From the NCBI GenBank assembly GCA_965178125.1, contig OZ237744.1, positions 62,001-126,000 of the forward strand: a stretch of 64,000 nt of DNA, read 5' to 3'. Position numbers and translations under genes: made by a program. The DNA is from Bilabrum cf. latius. Lineage: Eukaryota; Bigyra: Bicosoecida; Bigyra; Bicosoecida. The notes under the pieces were generated by a model. That model was given only the letters and a program-made list of their open reading frames with translations. It had not been told where the DNA came from and ran no database searches. Positions 36,601-48,486 of the stretch are shown in pieces; the stretch's first letter is position 1; each line of letters starts with the position of its first letter.

Positions 36601-39600
36601 CTGCCGGAGATCCCCGGGGATGAACGTTCGCCGTCCGGAGTTGCTGCAGATACCGCTGGTGAGGACGAGTACGCTGATGACGGCTTTGAGCCGGAAAGTG
36701 GAGCTAACGCTTCCCCTGCACCGGGCAGTGGTGCTTCCGGGGCGGCAACTGCGGAGAAATCTCGTGCTGAAGGACGCCCCAAGCGCTCGCTCGCCGATGA
36801 CGAGCGCTGGGGAACGTTCGGTTCGCACGACGGGGGTTTCATCTCTCTCAGCTCCGTGCAGGCCATCGTCCAGCGCATCCTCGACGGCAGCCTCACTGAC
36901 TCTGGGCAAGAGGCTGGAGCTGCCGAAGAGAAGGGCGAAGGCAAGGCACAAGTCGGGGAGGATAAAGCGCAGGAAGAAGAGGAGCCGGGGCTGCAGGCGG
37001 CGGGAGAAGCCGGCGTGACGCAGGCATCGGAAGACGCCCTAGTGCTGTACCTGTGCATCCGAGCACTGTGCAACGTGTCAGGCTGCCCGGAAGGCACGGA
37101 GGCACTGCTGCAGCTGGGTGCCATGGGCACGATCTGCCACGTGTGGGACTGCCTTAGCGACGATTTGCGGTGTGCCCTCGCCGCGCACCTTTGCTACAAT
37201 TTGACGAGACTCAGGAGCGCCGCGCGAAAGGTGGCCGAAGAGGGCGGCGCATTGCTGTTGCGCGAGGTGGTGCATCACCTGGCGGGACACCTGCCCCCCA
37301 TGGCTGAAGAACCTGACGCTGCACCCGCGGCTGGCACAGCCCATGTAAACTCTCCATCGCAGTCTTCTGCCGCCCCTTCCTCTGCTGGGAGGGGACGCCG
37401 CGGCGACCCTCCGTCGAGCCAACCGACGGCAGCCGACAGGGTCGTCCTCAAGTCTGACCCTCTCCTGGCGCTCAGGGTCGCTCTCGCAGGCACTCCCTCC
37501 TACGACCCGGCCAGGAAGCTGGACCCAGCCCAGACGTTTTCTCTCCGGCGAGCGCTCCTGAGCTTGGCACGGCTGACGAGGGAACCCCAGGCGGCACAGC
37601 ACGTGGTGAGGACTGGGGGTGCCGCGGCTCTGGCGGCTGGTGCGATGCTGTTGTGCGCGTAGGCCGGGGTAGATGAGGACGCGGTGCTGCGGGAAGCCGG
37701 CGTGGTTGCCCTTGCGCCTGCAGGGCCTATGGGTGTGAAGCGCTCCACTGAGGACGACACGAAGGAGATCCTGAGCATCGCTGGCACAGCCGAGGGCAGG
37801 GCCGTCGGAGGGCTGGATTCGCTCGGGGCTCGTGTATCTGAGGGAGGCATCGCGGTGCTGAGTGCCATCCACGTGAGGCGCAAGGTCGCCGCGGCACTGT
37901 GTCGCCTGAGCTGGAGGCAGGACCGCGCCCTGGCCGCGGTGCAGTCTGCCTGTCTGGCACTCGGGCAGCTTTGCTCGCCGAGTCTGCGGGATCCGCCTAC
38001 GTGCAAGATTGCAGCGACGGCTCTGGCAAATATGCTGCGGCATCCAGGGGGTGCTGCCTTCGCCGTGGCCGACGGAGCCCTCGTGGCACTCGCTCTGTCT
38101 GCCACTGCGTCTACATCCCTGGATGGCTTCGAGCTGAGTGAGACCAACGAGGACGGTGTCGTGAGGGACAATCGGCTGTGGCTGCAGCTCTGCGCCAGGG
38201 AGCGCCCGCTGGTTGCCGTTTCGCTTTACAACGCGAGCTGCCACGCCAGCTCAAGGCGCATGATGCTCAAGCTGACTGACGATGACGCCGCGAGACAGAC
38301 ACAAATGTCGGCGGACGGGCGGAGGATCGTCATCTCGGGGGGTCTGAGCCAAGGCACGTCGCCTGCGGACGGGGCTGCTGCGCATGCGGAAGGGACGGCG
38401 AATGGCCCCAAGGAACCAGAGGTGGTTGGTGCGCCTGCCGTGCGGGCTTTGATTGCCCTTGGCGCGTTGGCCGGCCTGGTGATCGCTGAGGAGCGCAAGT
38501 GGAGGCACGAATCGCACGACGCCGCAGGGATGGCAGTGGAGGTGCGAGACGCGGACGAGGCACTGGATCGGATCAAGGTCCAGGCGGGCGGAGAGGAAGG
38601 TGGCCCTGAAGGAGGCTCGTCGAAGAAGCCGCAGCTTATGGAGATTCCCGAAGACGCGGCCGCTGCTGGCAGCAATGCGGGTGAGCTTGGAGCAGAGGCG
38701 ACTGGCCGCGAGACGATGGCGGTGGGCGTGATGTCCCACTGCCTTGCCGCCCTCAGGAATTTGTCCGCCGAACATGGATACGAGGCCCGCCTGGCAGGGC
38801 AGGGCGCGGTTGATCTGGTGCTGGCGGTGTTGTCGCCCGTGGAGGTGGCCAAACCCAAGCTAGTGGATCTTGCCCGCAGGATCGGAGCCTACAAGCTGAG
38901 CAGCCAGGACTAGGATGTTGTCACGGGCCGCGATTCTGGCGTGGCCCAGTCGAGCGACGCCTACTCGAGCGACGGTGACAGTGACACTGGAGTGTTTAAG
39001 GGGCTCGGCGTGTTCCCTCTTGAGTGCGTGTCTGATTCGATCGGATCGCTGGCTCGACTAGCTGATAGCCACGACGCCCGGCAGTTCCTCCCGCCCGAGC
39101 GCGTGATGCCGGTGCTGATCCCCATTGCCGCGGCATCGGACGATTCCGTGCTCCGGCTCGCCATGCACGGTTCAGAACTTGCGGCGCTCGCCGACTACGG
39201 CAAGGAGCAGACGAGGGTGAGAGAGGTTATCAAGGCGGCGAGGCGGTCGGCGAGACTGGTCAGCAGGTACGATCCGGCGGCAGGGCCCCTCCTCTTCATC
39301 CGAGATGCCTCCCTGCTTACAGAAGAACAGCGCAAGCAGCTGCTGGGGCGCAACGCGAACCTTCAGAAACTGCAGTCGCCCGGAGGTATCGTCAGCCGAC
39401 CGCCCACTTCCGACCGAGGCATGGGTGAATCCGACTCGACCGGCCGGAACACGCCTCAGAGCCAGGGGGGGGGAGGAGGCAGCTCCCCGCGCCCGCAGCC
39501 TCCCGTGGGTTCTCCTTCTTTCAACAGCGGTAGACCGGGCGGGCGATCCTTCGTGGCAGGGGGCTCCAAGGCAGGCATGCAGCGCCTGTCATCCCGGCCT

Positions 39601-42600
39601 GGGATGCGGAGCGGGATGGGCAGCTTTATGTCGACCGGGTCCAGCAGGCCGCCAAAGCCGATCGAGCCCGAGGACAACGCACAGACCATCGTGGTGGAGG
39701 GCGCGTACGGGGATGCTTTTCGCGAGGACGACCTGGATGACATGGACATCGAAGGGGGCAGCAGCGGCGCCATCCAGTCGCAAGCGAGCGGCCGGCAGGG
39801 CAAGAAAAAAGGCTTCTCGGTCGATGGCGCGACAGCCGCTCGCATCAAGGCGGATCGACGTCTGGGGGGCTCAGCTCGATCACAGTGCGCGCTGGCCTTG
39901 TCCGCGTTGGCCTGTGGCGATGTCGACGTTGTTGGGGAGCACGCTTCGGATGAGAACTCCACCTCTGGTGCAGCTGCCCAGGGGGGCGCCGCGCTGCTTC
40001 GACACTCGACTCCCGAACAGCGTGTGGCGATTCTGCGCGCTCTCATCGGTCTGTGCTCCTTCGGCACGGAGATCGGGCCGCCACAAGCCGCGGGAAAAGA
40101 CGCAAGCGACGCGATATCAGGCATGGAGGCGTTGCTGGATCGGCAGGACCACCAGGGTAGCGGCTCCGCTGCCAATGCAGTGCTAGCCGGCATTACCGGC
40201 GCGGCTAACCCCGCTGGGATCCGTCTGCGAGTGTCTGCCGCCCTGAGAGCCCTAGCAGCGCATGATCCCAACACAGCGAAGGAGCTGGTGTCCCTTGGGG
40301 CCGCTGATGTTGCAGTGGTGCTGTGCTCCAGCACGTCGGACGGAGTGAGGCGGAATGCAGTGGCAATCCTGGCGCACCTGACCGGGGCTCGGGAACAAGA
40401 GCAGGCGCTTATCGACGCCAAGGCTGTGCCCGCGCTGCTGGCCACGGGTTTGCTGCGGACCCACGATCCAGTGACCTAGAGCAGGTGCGTGCAGGCTCTG
40501 CACAACCTGCTTGCCTCACCCAGCTGCAGGGAGCAGGTGATGAAGCAGGGCGTCATTTGGGCCCTGCAGAAGCTCAGTTTGTCCTCCCATCCGCCTACAC
40601 AGCGTGCATGCGCCGTGACTCTCTACCGTCTCGCTTGCGATCCCGCGGCTCAGGGCGTCTTGGTGCGAGAGGGTGGTCTTCGCAGCGTGATTGAGGTGCT
40701 CTTCCAGAGCCACGCGTACGAGGCCGATGATGACGAGGCTGTTGGCAGCGGTGGTGCGTCGGGCGGCAACGCGGCTGCTCCTAGCCTCGTGCCAAAGGCC
40801 ACCGTCGCAGGGCCAGCGGACGACTCCAAGTCCACCGGTGGTGACTCTGCAGGCGGTGCATCCGTTACCGGAAAGGAGCCTCATGACGCAACCAAGCCCG
40901 ATCGCAGGGGTAGCGTGTCAAAGAAGAACGCCTCGGGCATGCGATCCGGAGTATCCAGGCGGCGGCGCGCGTCTGCAGCGCGTGGAATCGCAAAGGGTAG
41001 GAGGCGATCTATTGGAGGGGCACAGGTGAGTACTTTGCTCCCACCAATGTCCAGGCAAGGAGGGAGGCGACGCGGCAGCATCAGCGGGCGCAACCGGCGG
41101 GGCTCGTTCAGCAGCCGGAGGACGGGCAGCGCGGGGTCGGACCGCTCTCGTTCTGCGGATGGCGGGCGCGGCCACCACCACGAGAACGACAACCACATGC
41201 GCCTGGTGACTCGCAATGTAACCCAGGAGCAGCTCGGGTCTGATCTGTCAATTACGGCGGTGTTGGATGGCGCCCGACAGCACGGCAGGAAAGCTAGAGC
41301 CAAGGCAGCCGCTGGAATCGCGGACGAGATCGCACGAAGAAGGGGTCAGGCAGCCCGCGCTGGGCCTGGGCAGCGGGGTGGGCGGGCCTCCGGCCGTGAG
41401 CCCTCGCAGCAGCTGTCACCATTGGCTGCAAGCGCGGCTCGGAGGGGGTCTAACGATCCCGTCGTGGGGGCATTCTTCGCTGGCGTCCTCGCTGCGGTGA
41501 GCAAGCGGAAGGGGCACGAAGCAAAGCTGGTCGCCGAGGGAGCCGTTGAGGCTCTTGTGCTGCTCGCAAACGCCAGCCTGCGAGGCGAGGGTAAGAAAAA
41601 GAACAAGGTCCACGGCCGCGATTCCCCCGCGAAGGCCGCTGCAGGAACTGCTGGCAAACCAGAGGCCAGCACCTCTACCGATGATGACGTGGATGAGTCA
41701 GGCGGGGCTCCCGATGAAGCAAGGGACATCAGCCGACTGAGGCCTTCTTGTGCCCTGGGTCTCTTCAACCTAGCGTCAGCGCCCGATCCTGCCGTTCGCA
41801 GGCGCGTGATCGAGGGTGGGGCTCCCGCGGTATTTGCCCGGCTTGCGTCAGAGCACAACGAGGTTCCCAGGACAAGGCGGCTCTGCCTCCTTGGCCTGTG
41901 CCACCTGGCCTGGGGCGCGGCATCGGCGGATCGGAAGCGGGTGCTAGCAGCAGGTGCTGCGCAGGCGGCAGTGCTCATGGTTACGGGGCCGGCGGGTTAG
42001 GACACCGGGGCAGTCGCCACCGCCCCTGCTTCTGGCGCCGACGGAAACAGCGGGTTCGTCAGTGCCGCATCGGCGGAGCACTTCGTGGCAGCCACGCTGC
42101 TGCATGCACTGTCTTGCCACGCAGACACGTGGCCCCGGATGACTAGAGACGGTGCTGTGGAAGCCCTCGCTAAGCTCGTGGCAAGCGCAGAGTACTTTGA
42201 TGCACAGAGTGCCAGGGCGCACAGCAGAGATCTACAGGCAGCCGCCGCTGCATCAGGCGCGGCGGGTGTCGGGCCTGCGGGAGGGGCCGAAGAAGCGCAG
42301 CGCTCGGACACTGAAACCGCGCTCGCCTTGAATACCGCCTATATCGCGGCGGGTGCGCTGTCAAACCTCCTTCATCTGCCCGCAGCTGCTGCCAGGCTTC
42401 TGGGGTCCCCAAGCGGCGCCATTCATGCGTCTAGCAGTAGCAAGTCTGGCGTGGCAGCTGGCGCTGACGGCTTGCAGTCGTCTGAAGGCGCAGATGGTGT
42501 GCTGAAATCTCCCAAGCAGCACAAGCGCAGCAATCCTGTTCCGACACCGCTGCAGGAAGTCACGTCTGCCATGCGACATCTTCAAGAAGTCGCGTCCGAG

Positions 42601-45600
42601 CTGGCTTTGACCCTTGGTCAGCGCGTCGCTAGGAAGTTCCCGAGCTCCGCGTCGACCGGATCATGGGGTCAGGCCGCAACCCCACCGACCCCAAAGGAAG
42701 TTGCTCGCAGGATCCTCAGGGCGTTTCCTACACCCTCTGTGTACGCAGCCCTGGGAAGACTTGGCAGCGCTAGCGAAAGCAGTCGGCGGCTGCAGGCGTC
42801 ACCTGCCCTTGGTCGCAAGCGATCCACGGATGGAGTGGAAGGCGGCTCTGTCGAAGACGGCGTCAGCGCCGGTCCCCACGCCGACGCAGCTGATGCTTCA
42901 GCCGCGAAAAAGGGGGCAAGGGGGGTGCATTTTGGGCAAGGTGTGGCAGGGGTGCCCGAGCCCAGCGCCACTTCCTTAGCCAGCGAGCTGCTTCAGAGCC
43001 CCTCTGTCGGCCTGCACGAGCTGAGCAAGTCAGCTGCCTCAAGTGGCAGCGAGGGCAAGGACTCATCTCATCGTCGTGTCATCGCTCATGACGGCCTCGG
43101 CTTGCTCTCTCCCACTGGAGTCTCATCCGAGGTAAGCGCATTCGAGACGTGCCTGAGCACCATCGACGCAGCGCTTGCTTCGCTGAACCTGTGCGCCCTA
43201 CACAGCCGCGAGGCCGTGATGTCGCTGGCTGCACGCGAGCGCGCGAAGCGAGCCTCTGACGCTATGAAAAAGGTGAGCGAGCGAAGGAGGGGTAGGCAGG
43301 AGAGCGACGCGGATGAGTACGACGAGGACGAGGACGAGGACCTCCACGGGTCTCCAGGCGGTATCTACGACAGCGCGCACGCGCTTGCGGCCGGAAAAGG
43401 CGGGGTTGTGGATGCGCGCACGGCAGCCACGGCGAAAGCTGCCCTCGACAGGGAAGCTCTCCTGAAGGGTCTTGCATCGCTGTGCAAGGCCTAGGTGCCG
43501 CGACTGGCAGGAGCTGTCATCTCCGGAGTTGCGGGCGAAGCCATGCCACTTGCCGCACACGGCAGGGCTATCAGCCTCATGCGGCTGCTGGCCTCTACCA
43601 GGGGTGGTCGTGCTGCAGTGGCAGGGCAGAGGCATGGCGCGGCCGTCCGAGCAGCTGTGGTGCTAGCTGCGCGCTTGGTACGTCGCGAGCTGGTCGACGC
43701 AGCGAGGGACCAAGCAGCCGTCGCCGTTCGCGAGCACGTCCACAGTGGTGCCAGGAACGCATTTGGCCGGCTGAAGCGAGGCATTTCGTTCAGCAAAGGG
43801 CTTGAGAGCGCGCTCGCGGGGTCGCAGGGCAAGACGATGGATGGCACTGCTGGTCGCGCAGAGCCGGCGGCCGGGAGTCGATCTGGGGATGGGCCGGCGG
43901 GTGCTGGCACCCTAAGCATCCGCGCGGACAAGCGACTCAGCCGGGCCAAGAAGGAGGCGCTTCTGTCGTATTTGCAGCACGACGACGACGAAGGTATCGA
44001 GCTGCCCGCGGTCATGAATGAGCAGGACACCGAGGACATGCCGATGACGAGGCTGTCCGTCCGCGGACGGGGACTCTGGGGACTCGCAGCCCCTGTGGCC
44101 GAGGCGCCCATGCCCGTCGTGCCAAACGTCTCTGCCGCTGTGCACGGTGCGGCACTTCCATCAGGATCCGTGCCGCCGTCCGAAATAGCGGCTGCCCACG
44201 AGAAGCAGGCAAGCGTTTACAGGTAGCTGGCTGTTTTCGCCGCAGTTGACAACGAGATCGTGTCCGAAGTTGCGGATGCGCGAGTATGGAGCCGGGAGCA
44301 GGCCGCTGCGCTCCGATCCGAGATCGCCGCTGACGTCACGTTGCTGCTGTGCCAGCTGGCTCGCGACGAGGAGAGTAGGGCGAGTCTTGTGGTGGCTGGC
44401 ACTGCTGGGGCCTTGCTGAACCTGGTGGAGAGGAAGGGTTTCCCATCCGGCGTGGCGCAGTCGGCGCTTCGTGCGCTGTGCATGCTTGCAATCGACCGCG
44501 ACTCCACCATTGAGACTGCATCTGGAAGACAGGTGACCGCTGCTGCGCTTGCGGCTTCCGCCGCCGTGGATGATGAGGTGAGGCAGCAGGTCCGAGCCTT
44601 GGTGCGAAAGCGGCTGCGAGCGCTTCTGCGGCTGGGTGGAGTGGGTGAGGGCGAAGGTGACGGAGAGCGACCGCGCAGCTCGTCCTCTGGGCAGAAACCA
44701 GCTCAGGATAAAGGCAACAAGGAAGGCGGCGCAGTTTCTGGCGCTGCCAGCGACGAGCAAGCCAAGGCCCTGGAGCGGTCGCCGTCCGACCTCGCTGTCA
44801 TCTTCCAGGAAGCGCTGGAGGGAGACGCCAGCCGCGCAGCTGCGTCCTCGTCGGGACGACAGCGGCGCGACTCTGCCACCGGTGCTGGAGCCAGCAGCGG
44901 TGGCGCGCTCGAGACAAGCGGCGAAAACGTGGAGACTGGTGCCTCTGCAGATGGCCGGAGCTCCAGCCTGGTCGGTTCGCGGCCCTCCCTTCAGTCTGGC
45001 AAGGATGACGGCAAAGTTAGTAGCGGCGCGGTCGCGGCTCTGATCGCGGTCATGGGGGCCGGGGAGGGGCAGCTAGACGAGGCGTTCGAGGCTCACTTCC
45101 AGGCGGCGGTGGATGCTCCCGTGGTTGCAGAGCACGATGGCGTATCGAGCGAGACGGAGAAGCGCGTGGAGGACGGGGGTGGCAAGGGCGGGCGGAACGA
45201 GACCATGCCGAGGCTGGATGATCCATCTACTGGCAGTCTGCCCGCAGCCAGCAGAGTTTCGTTGCACGGAAGCACCTCCGTGCCTCAGATGCTAGGCGTT
45301 GTGGATGACCCCCTCGCTGTGGCGTGCCTGCCTGCCTGCTGGTGGAGATGCATGGATCCCGCCTCGTGGCTGTGGTCGCTGCCCAGCCCTGCCCTCTTGG
45401 CCAGGACAGAATCTCGGCTGGCTGGCCTCCCGTTCGTGCTGAACGGATACTGCCAGTTTTCGGGCTATTATACCATGCCAAAGAACGGGAAGGACTACTC
45501 GGCGAGCGTGGGCGTGCCCCTCGCGGCGTGCCCCCGGAGTCTTTTGAAGGCTGCGGCTGCTCTGGGCGCAGCTGCTGTGAGGCGCCGGGGGGCGTCCCTT

Positions 45601-48177
45601 CGGTCGCTGGGCCGACTGGTGGCGTACGCCCGCTAGGCATCCTTGAAGTAGCAGCAGCGCGCTTCCAAGGCAAAGAACGCGCTCGAGTCCCAGATGAGGG
45701 CTCGCAGCGACCTTCGCCCAAAGAAGTTCTCGCCGCTTGGACACGCCGATGTGCCGTGGGCCATCGTGCCCGCGCTGATTCGCCTGCCCGACAGCATGCC
45801 ACTCATGCAGGCCATTGAATCCTACCCTCCTCGTGCGGGTTCCACGGAGCGTGCTGCGCTCGCGTTTGGAGGCGGTGTCGATTTCAGGCACCACATCTGC
45901 GGGGAGGGGCACCAGATCCGCGACTCAGACGTGGGTTCAGGTGAGGTTTTGAGTTCGCGCCCGCCGCTGCGTCGGGACCTCTCTCGCTCTAGTGGTCTGG
46001 AAGAGGCTCATATGGTTAGTGCGGATGTCCCTTCTGGAGCCGATGGCTCGCACGCCGTGGACAGCTAGCACCTGATGCGATCTGCCATGGCCGAGGCAGA
46101 GGCTCTCCATCGGCGCCGATGGGATGCCGCGGAGGCCAAGCAATCGTCTCCCCGTGGTAGTGGCAAGTCGAGGGATGCAAGAGGCCATGGCAACAAGACC
46201 GCGAGCGGTGACAGTGACGCGAGCGACGATCGCGATGCTTCCGCAGGCGGTGCGTCGTCCGGTGGGATGAGCGAGATCAAACATGCCGTCAGGTACGGCT
46301 ACGCAACCACGGAGGCTGAGATTGTCGAAGCACAGCAGACTGCACCTGGCCTGCTTGTGGCGATGCTTGTCCCAGGGGTACTGCATGAGGGCGGTGCACC
46401 TGGGGCGGCTGCCGGCGCATCCGGCGGCCAAGACGCATCCGGTGGTGACACCAGCAACCCTCCTTACGGCAGGATGAAGCGGTCTCTCTCAGGGCGCTCT
46501 CTGACTGACGATCACACGGACGCGGAGAAAGCGGCCATGGTGGCAGATGCAGTGAAAGGAGTACCCGAGGCCGTGGGAGACGACGAAAAGGCTCCGTGGA
46601 GCAACAACACGGGCGCGACGACAGCCGTGAGTGATTTGCCGTAGGCTGCTGCTGACGGCTCAGATGGCACAACTCCCCCTGTGCGCGTGTCCAGTGGAGA
46701 CGCCTGGCCCAAGCTGCAGGTGACTGGCGACGGAAACGAGGACACGACAGGCTCCAGGGCGCCAGGCACCGAGGGACGCATCTTCAAGGCAGCCACCGCG
46801 GCGCCCGGTTCCGCTGGGGCGCCCGAGGGTGATTCGAGTGCGGTCGGTGGTGCCGCAGCAGCCAGCGGATCTCGTCGATCGTCGCTGCCTTTCGCTCCTG
46901 CTGCGGCTCGCGCCGCTGCAGCTGCAGTGCAGCGGGGGGCTGAAGACCCCATCCACGTGTTTGCCACGGCCCCTCCCGCACAGGGGTGGGCTGTCAGCAC
47001 GCAATCAGCAAAGAGATCAGCAGACAAACCCCCTCGTCGATCCAGAACGCAGCGGCTGGCGCTGTTAGCAATGGATGACACGGTCACTGCATCGCAGGAA
47101 GGCGACCTGCCGGGAGCATCCAGCGGTGTGCTGGCTGTGGGACCCACGCGTGGCGGTGCTTCACCAACTAGGCGCGCCGAGGCCGTATCGAGGACACCCA
47201 CAGATGCACTGGCCGCAATGGCGGAGCGCCGTGGGAGCATGGCTGGCGTTGGTCTGTCCGCGCACGAGTGGCCTGAGCTGCGTGCGATTGAAGGCATGGA
47301 TGATGAGGACGGAGCTCTGAGAGACGGGTGGGGCAGGCGGTACTCCTCCACGCTTGGAGGTGAGACCGAGCACGAGCATCAGGGTGGGAAGGGCGGCGAG
47401 GGTGGCGACTCGTCCAGCGGAAAATCACCCCGAGGCCGTGATGTGGACGGAGGAGCTCGCTGGGAGCTTGCCTTCCCTAGGACCTTTGAGCCAAGAGCGA
47501 TTTAGGGGCTGGTCCAGCGTCCGTACGAAGCGTTGGGCGAGATGCTGCGCGGGGCTTCCGGTGAGAACGCGAGCGCCGGCACGGATGGCTCTGGTGGTGG
47601 TGCCACGCTGCTGATGTCCCTGGTGCGGGCATCCCGCGATCGTCTTAGGAGAGAAAGGGGCGCAGAGGGGGCGGTGCTTAGGCTCCGTGCAGCCAAGGCC
47701 GCCCTGTCAGGTGCGGCTCCCGGTGGTTTGAGCGGTCGGAGCAGCCCTCGTGGCGGTGTTGGCATGGGGACCGGGCTAGGAGAGATGGATGCTCGGCCCG
47801 GTACGGCGCAGAGCTACCTGGGCGAGGCGGGTGAGGCTCGCCTGGCTGTGATGGAGGCGCTCGAGGAGATCGGCAGGGAGTTGGTCGCACGATCGCCGGC
47901 GCCGGGCATGCTGCAGGTGGTCGCAAACGTGCTGTTTTGCGCGAGCGAGGTGGCGGTGGCTGAGCTGGAGAGGCTCGGGCTGACCAAGGGAGAGTCCGGC
48001 GTTATCGACATGCACTCGGGGCAACTCGCGCTGAGCTCCGCCAACACGACCGCAATCGACAGCGCGGCGATGCCCCCGCGGGGCCTGTACGTCACCGTCA
48101 TCGAGCGGGCCAGCATACAGAGGGGCATGCTGGAGAAAGGGTCTCGACATGCCGGCGGCGGCACCACCATGGTGTGA
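33682..48177 (+). CDS. Giant armadillo-repeat protein (about 4,760 aa)
   Basis: Exons are 33682-33714, 33804-34155 and 34283-48177, all GT-AG and phase-consistent (14,280 coding bases, an exact multiple of three). The last exon runs 13.9 kb with no UAA or UGA until the final UGA. Armadillo-type helices recur through much of the protein (GGVQALLSLL, ALCNVSGCPEG, CVQALHNLLASPSCREQV, ALYRLACDP-type). They are separated by Ala/Gly/Ser/Glu-rich disordered linkers, so it is probably a scaffold. No enzymatic motif was found. The short N-terminal exons encode a basic/helical leader (FEHLKALARKLGLAKDDTGF) that I do not recognise. Sense UAGs (15): 34303, 34357, 34783, 35941, 37660, 38911, 40477, 41998, 43492, 44224, 45634, 45649, 46066, 46642, 47503. 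Several fall at polar positions of repeat helices. Confidence 0.8.
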
Positions 48178-48486
48178 GGTACGAAAGAGCAGGCATATCT
48201 AGATTCCTGGCTTTTTCCTGTTAAATTGCGTTGAACGGAAACTCGTGACGAATTTTAAGATCAGAAGCACGGGAACCTGTCTGCTTGAAATTTTTGTGCA
48301 GATTGGCATGTTACCACGCTAACAGCCTAGCAGCGGCTGGACCCGCAGGGACGTCTTGGTTCAATGGGTCACAGCTGCATCAATCTTGAAAATGCAGGAC
48401 ATCCGGGATGCAGCACCGTCAGGTTGGACCCTCCTGTTGATCGCCAGGTGACAGAATCTAGCAGAGCTAAACTTGCAAGTAAAAAG
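48178..48486. other. Convergent 3' intergenic region, nothing recognised
   Basis: 309 bp between the UGA of the giant armadillo gene and the UAA of the histidine kinase, which converge here. It is AT-richer than the flanks and should hold both 3' UTRs. I see no hairpin terminator, ORF or RNA gene. Confidence 0.5.

Noticed and set aside
34786-48177. A dozen separate plus-strand genes ending at TAG
   Set aside because: All share one frame, are separated by single TAG codons, lack promoters or UTR-like gaps and have continuing repeat structure. A single gene under UAG = sense explains them.
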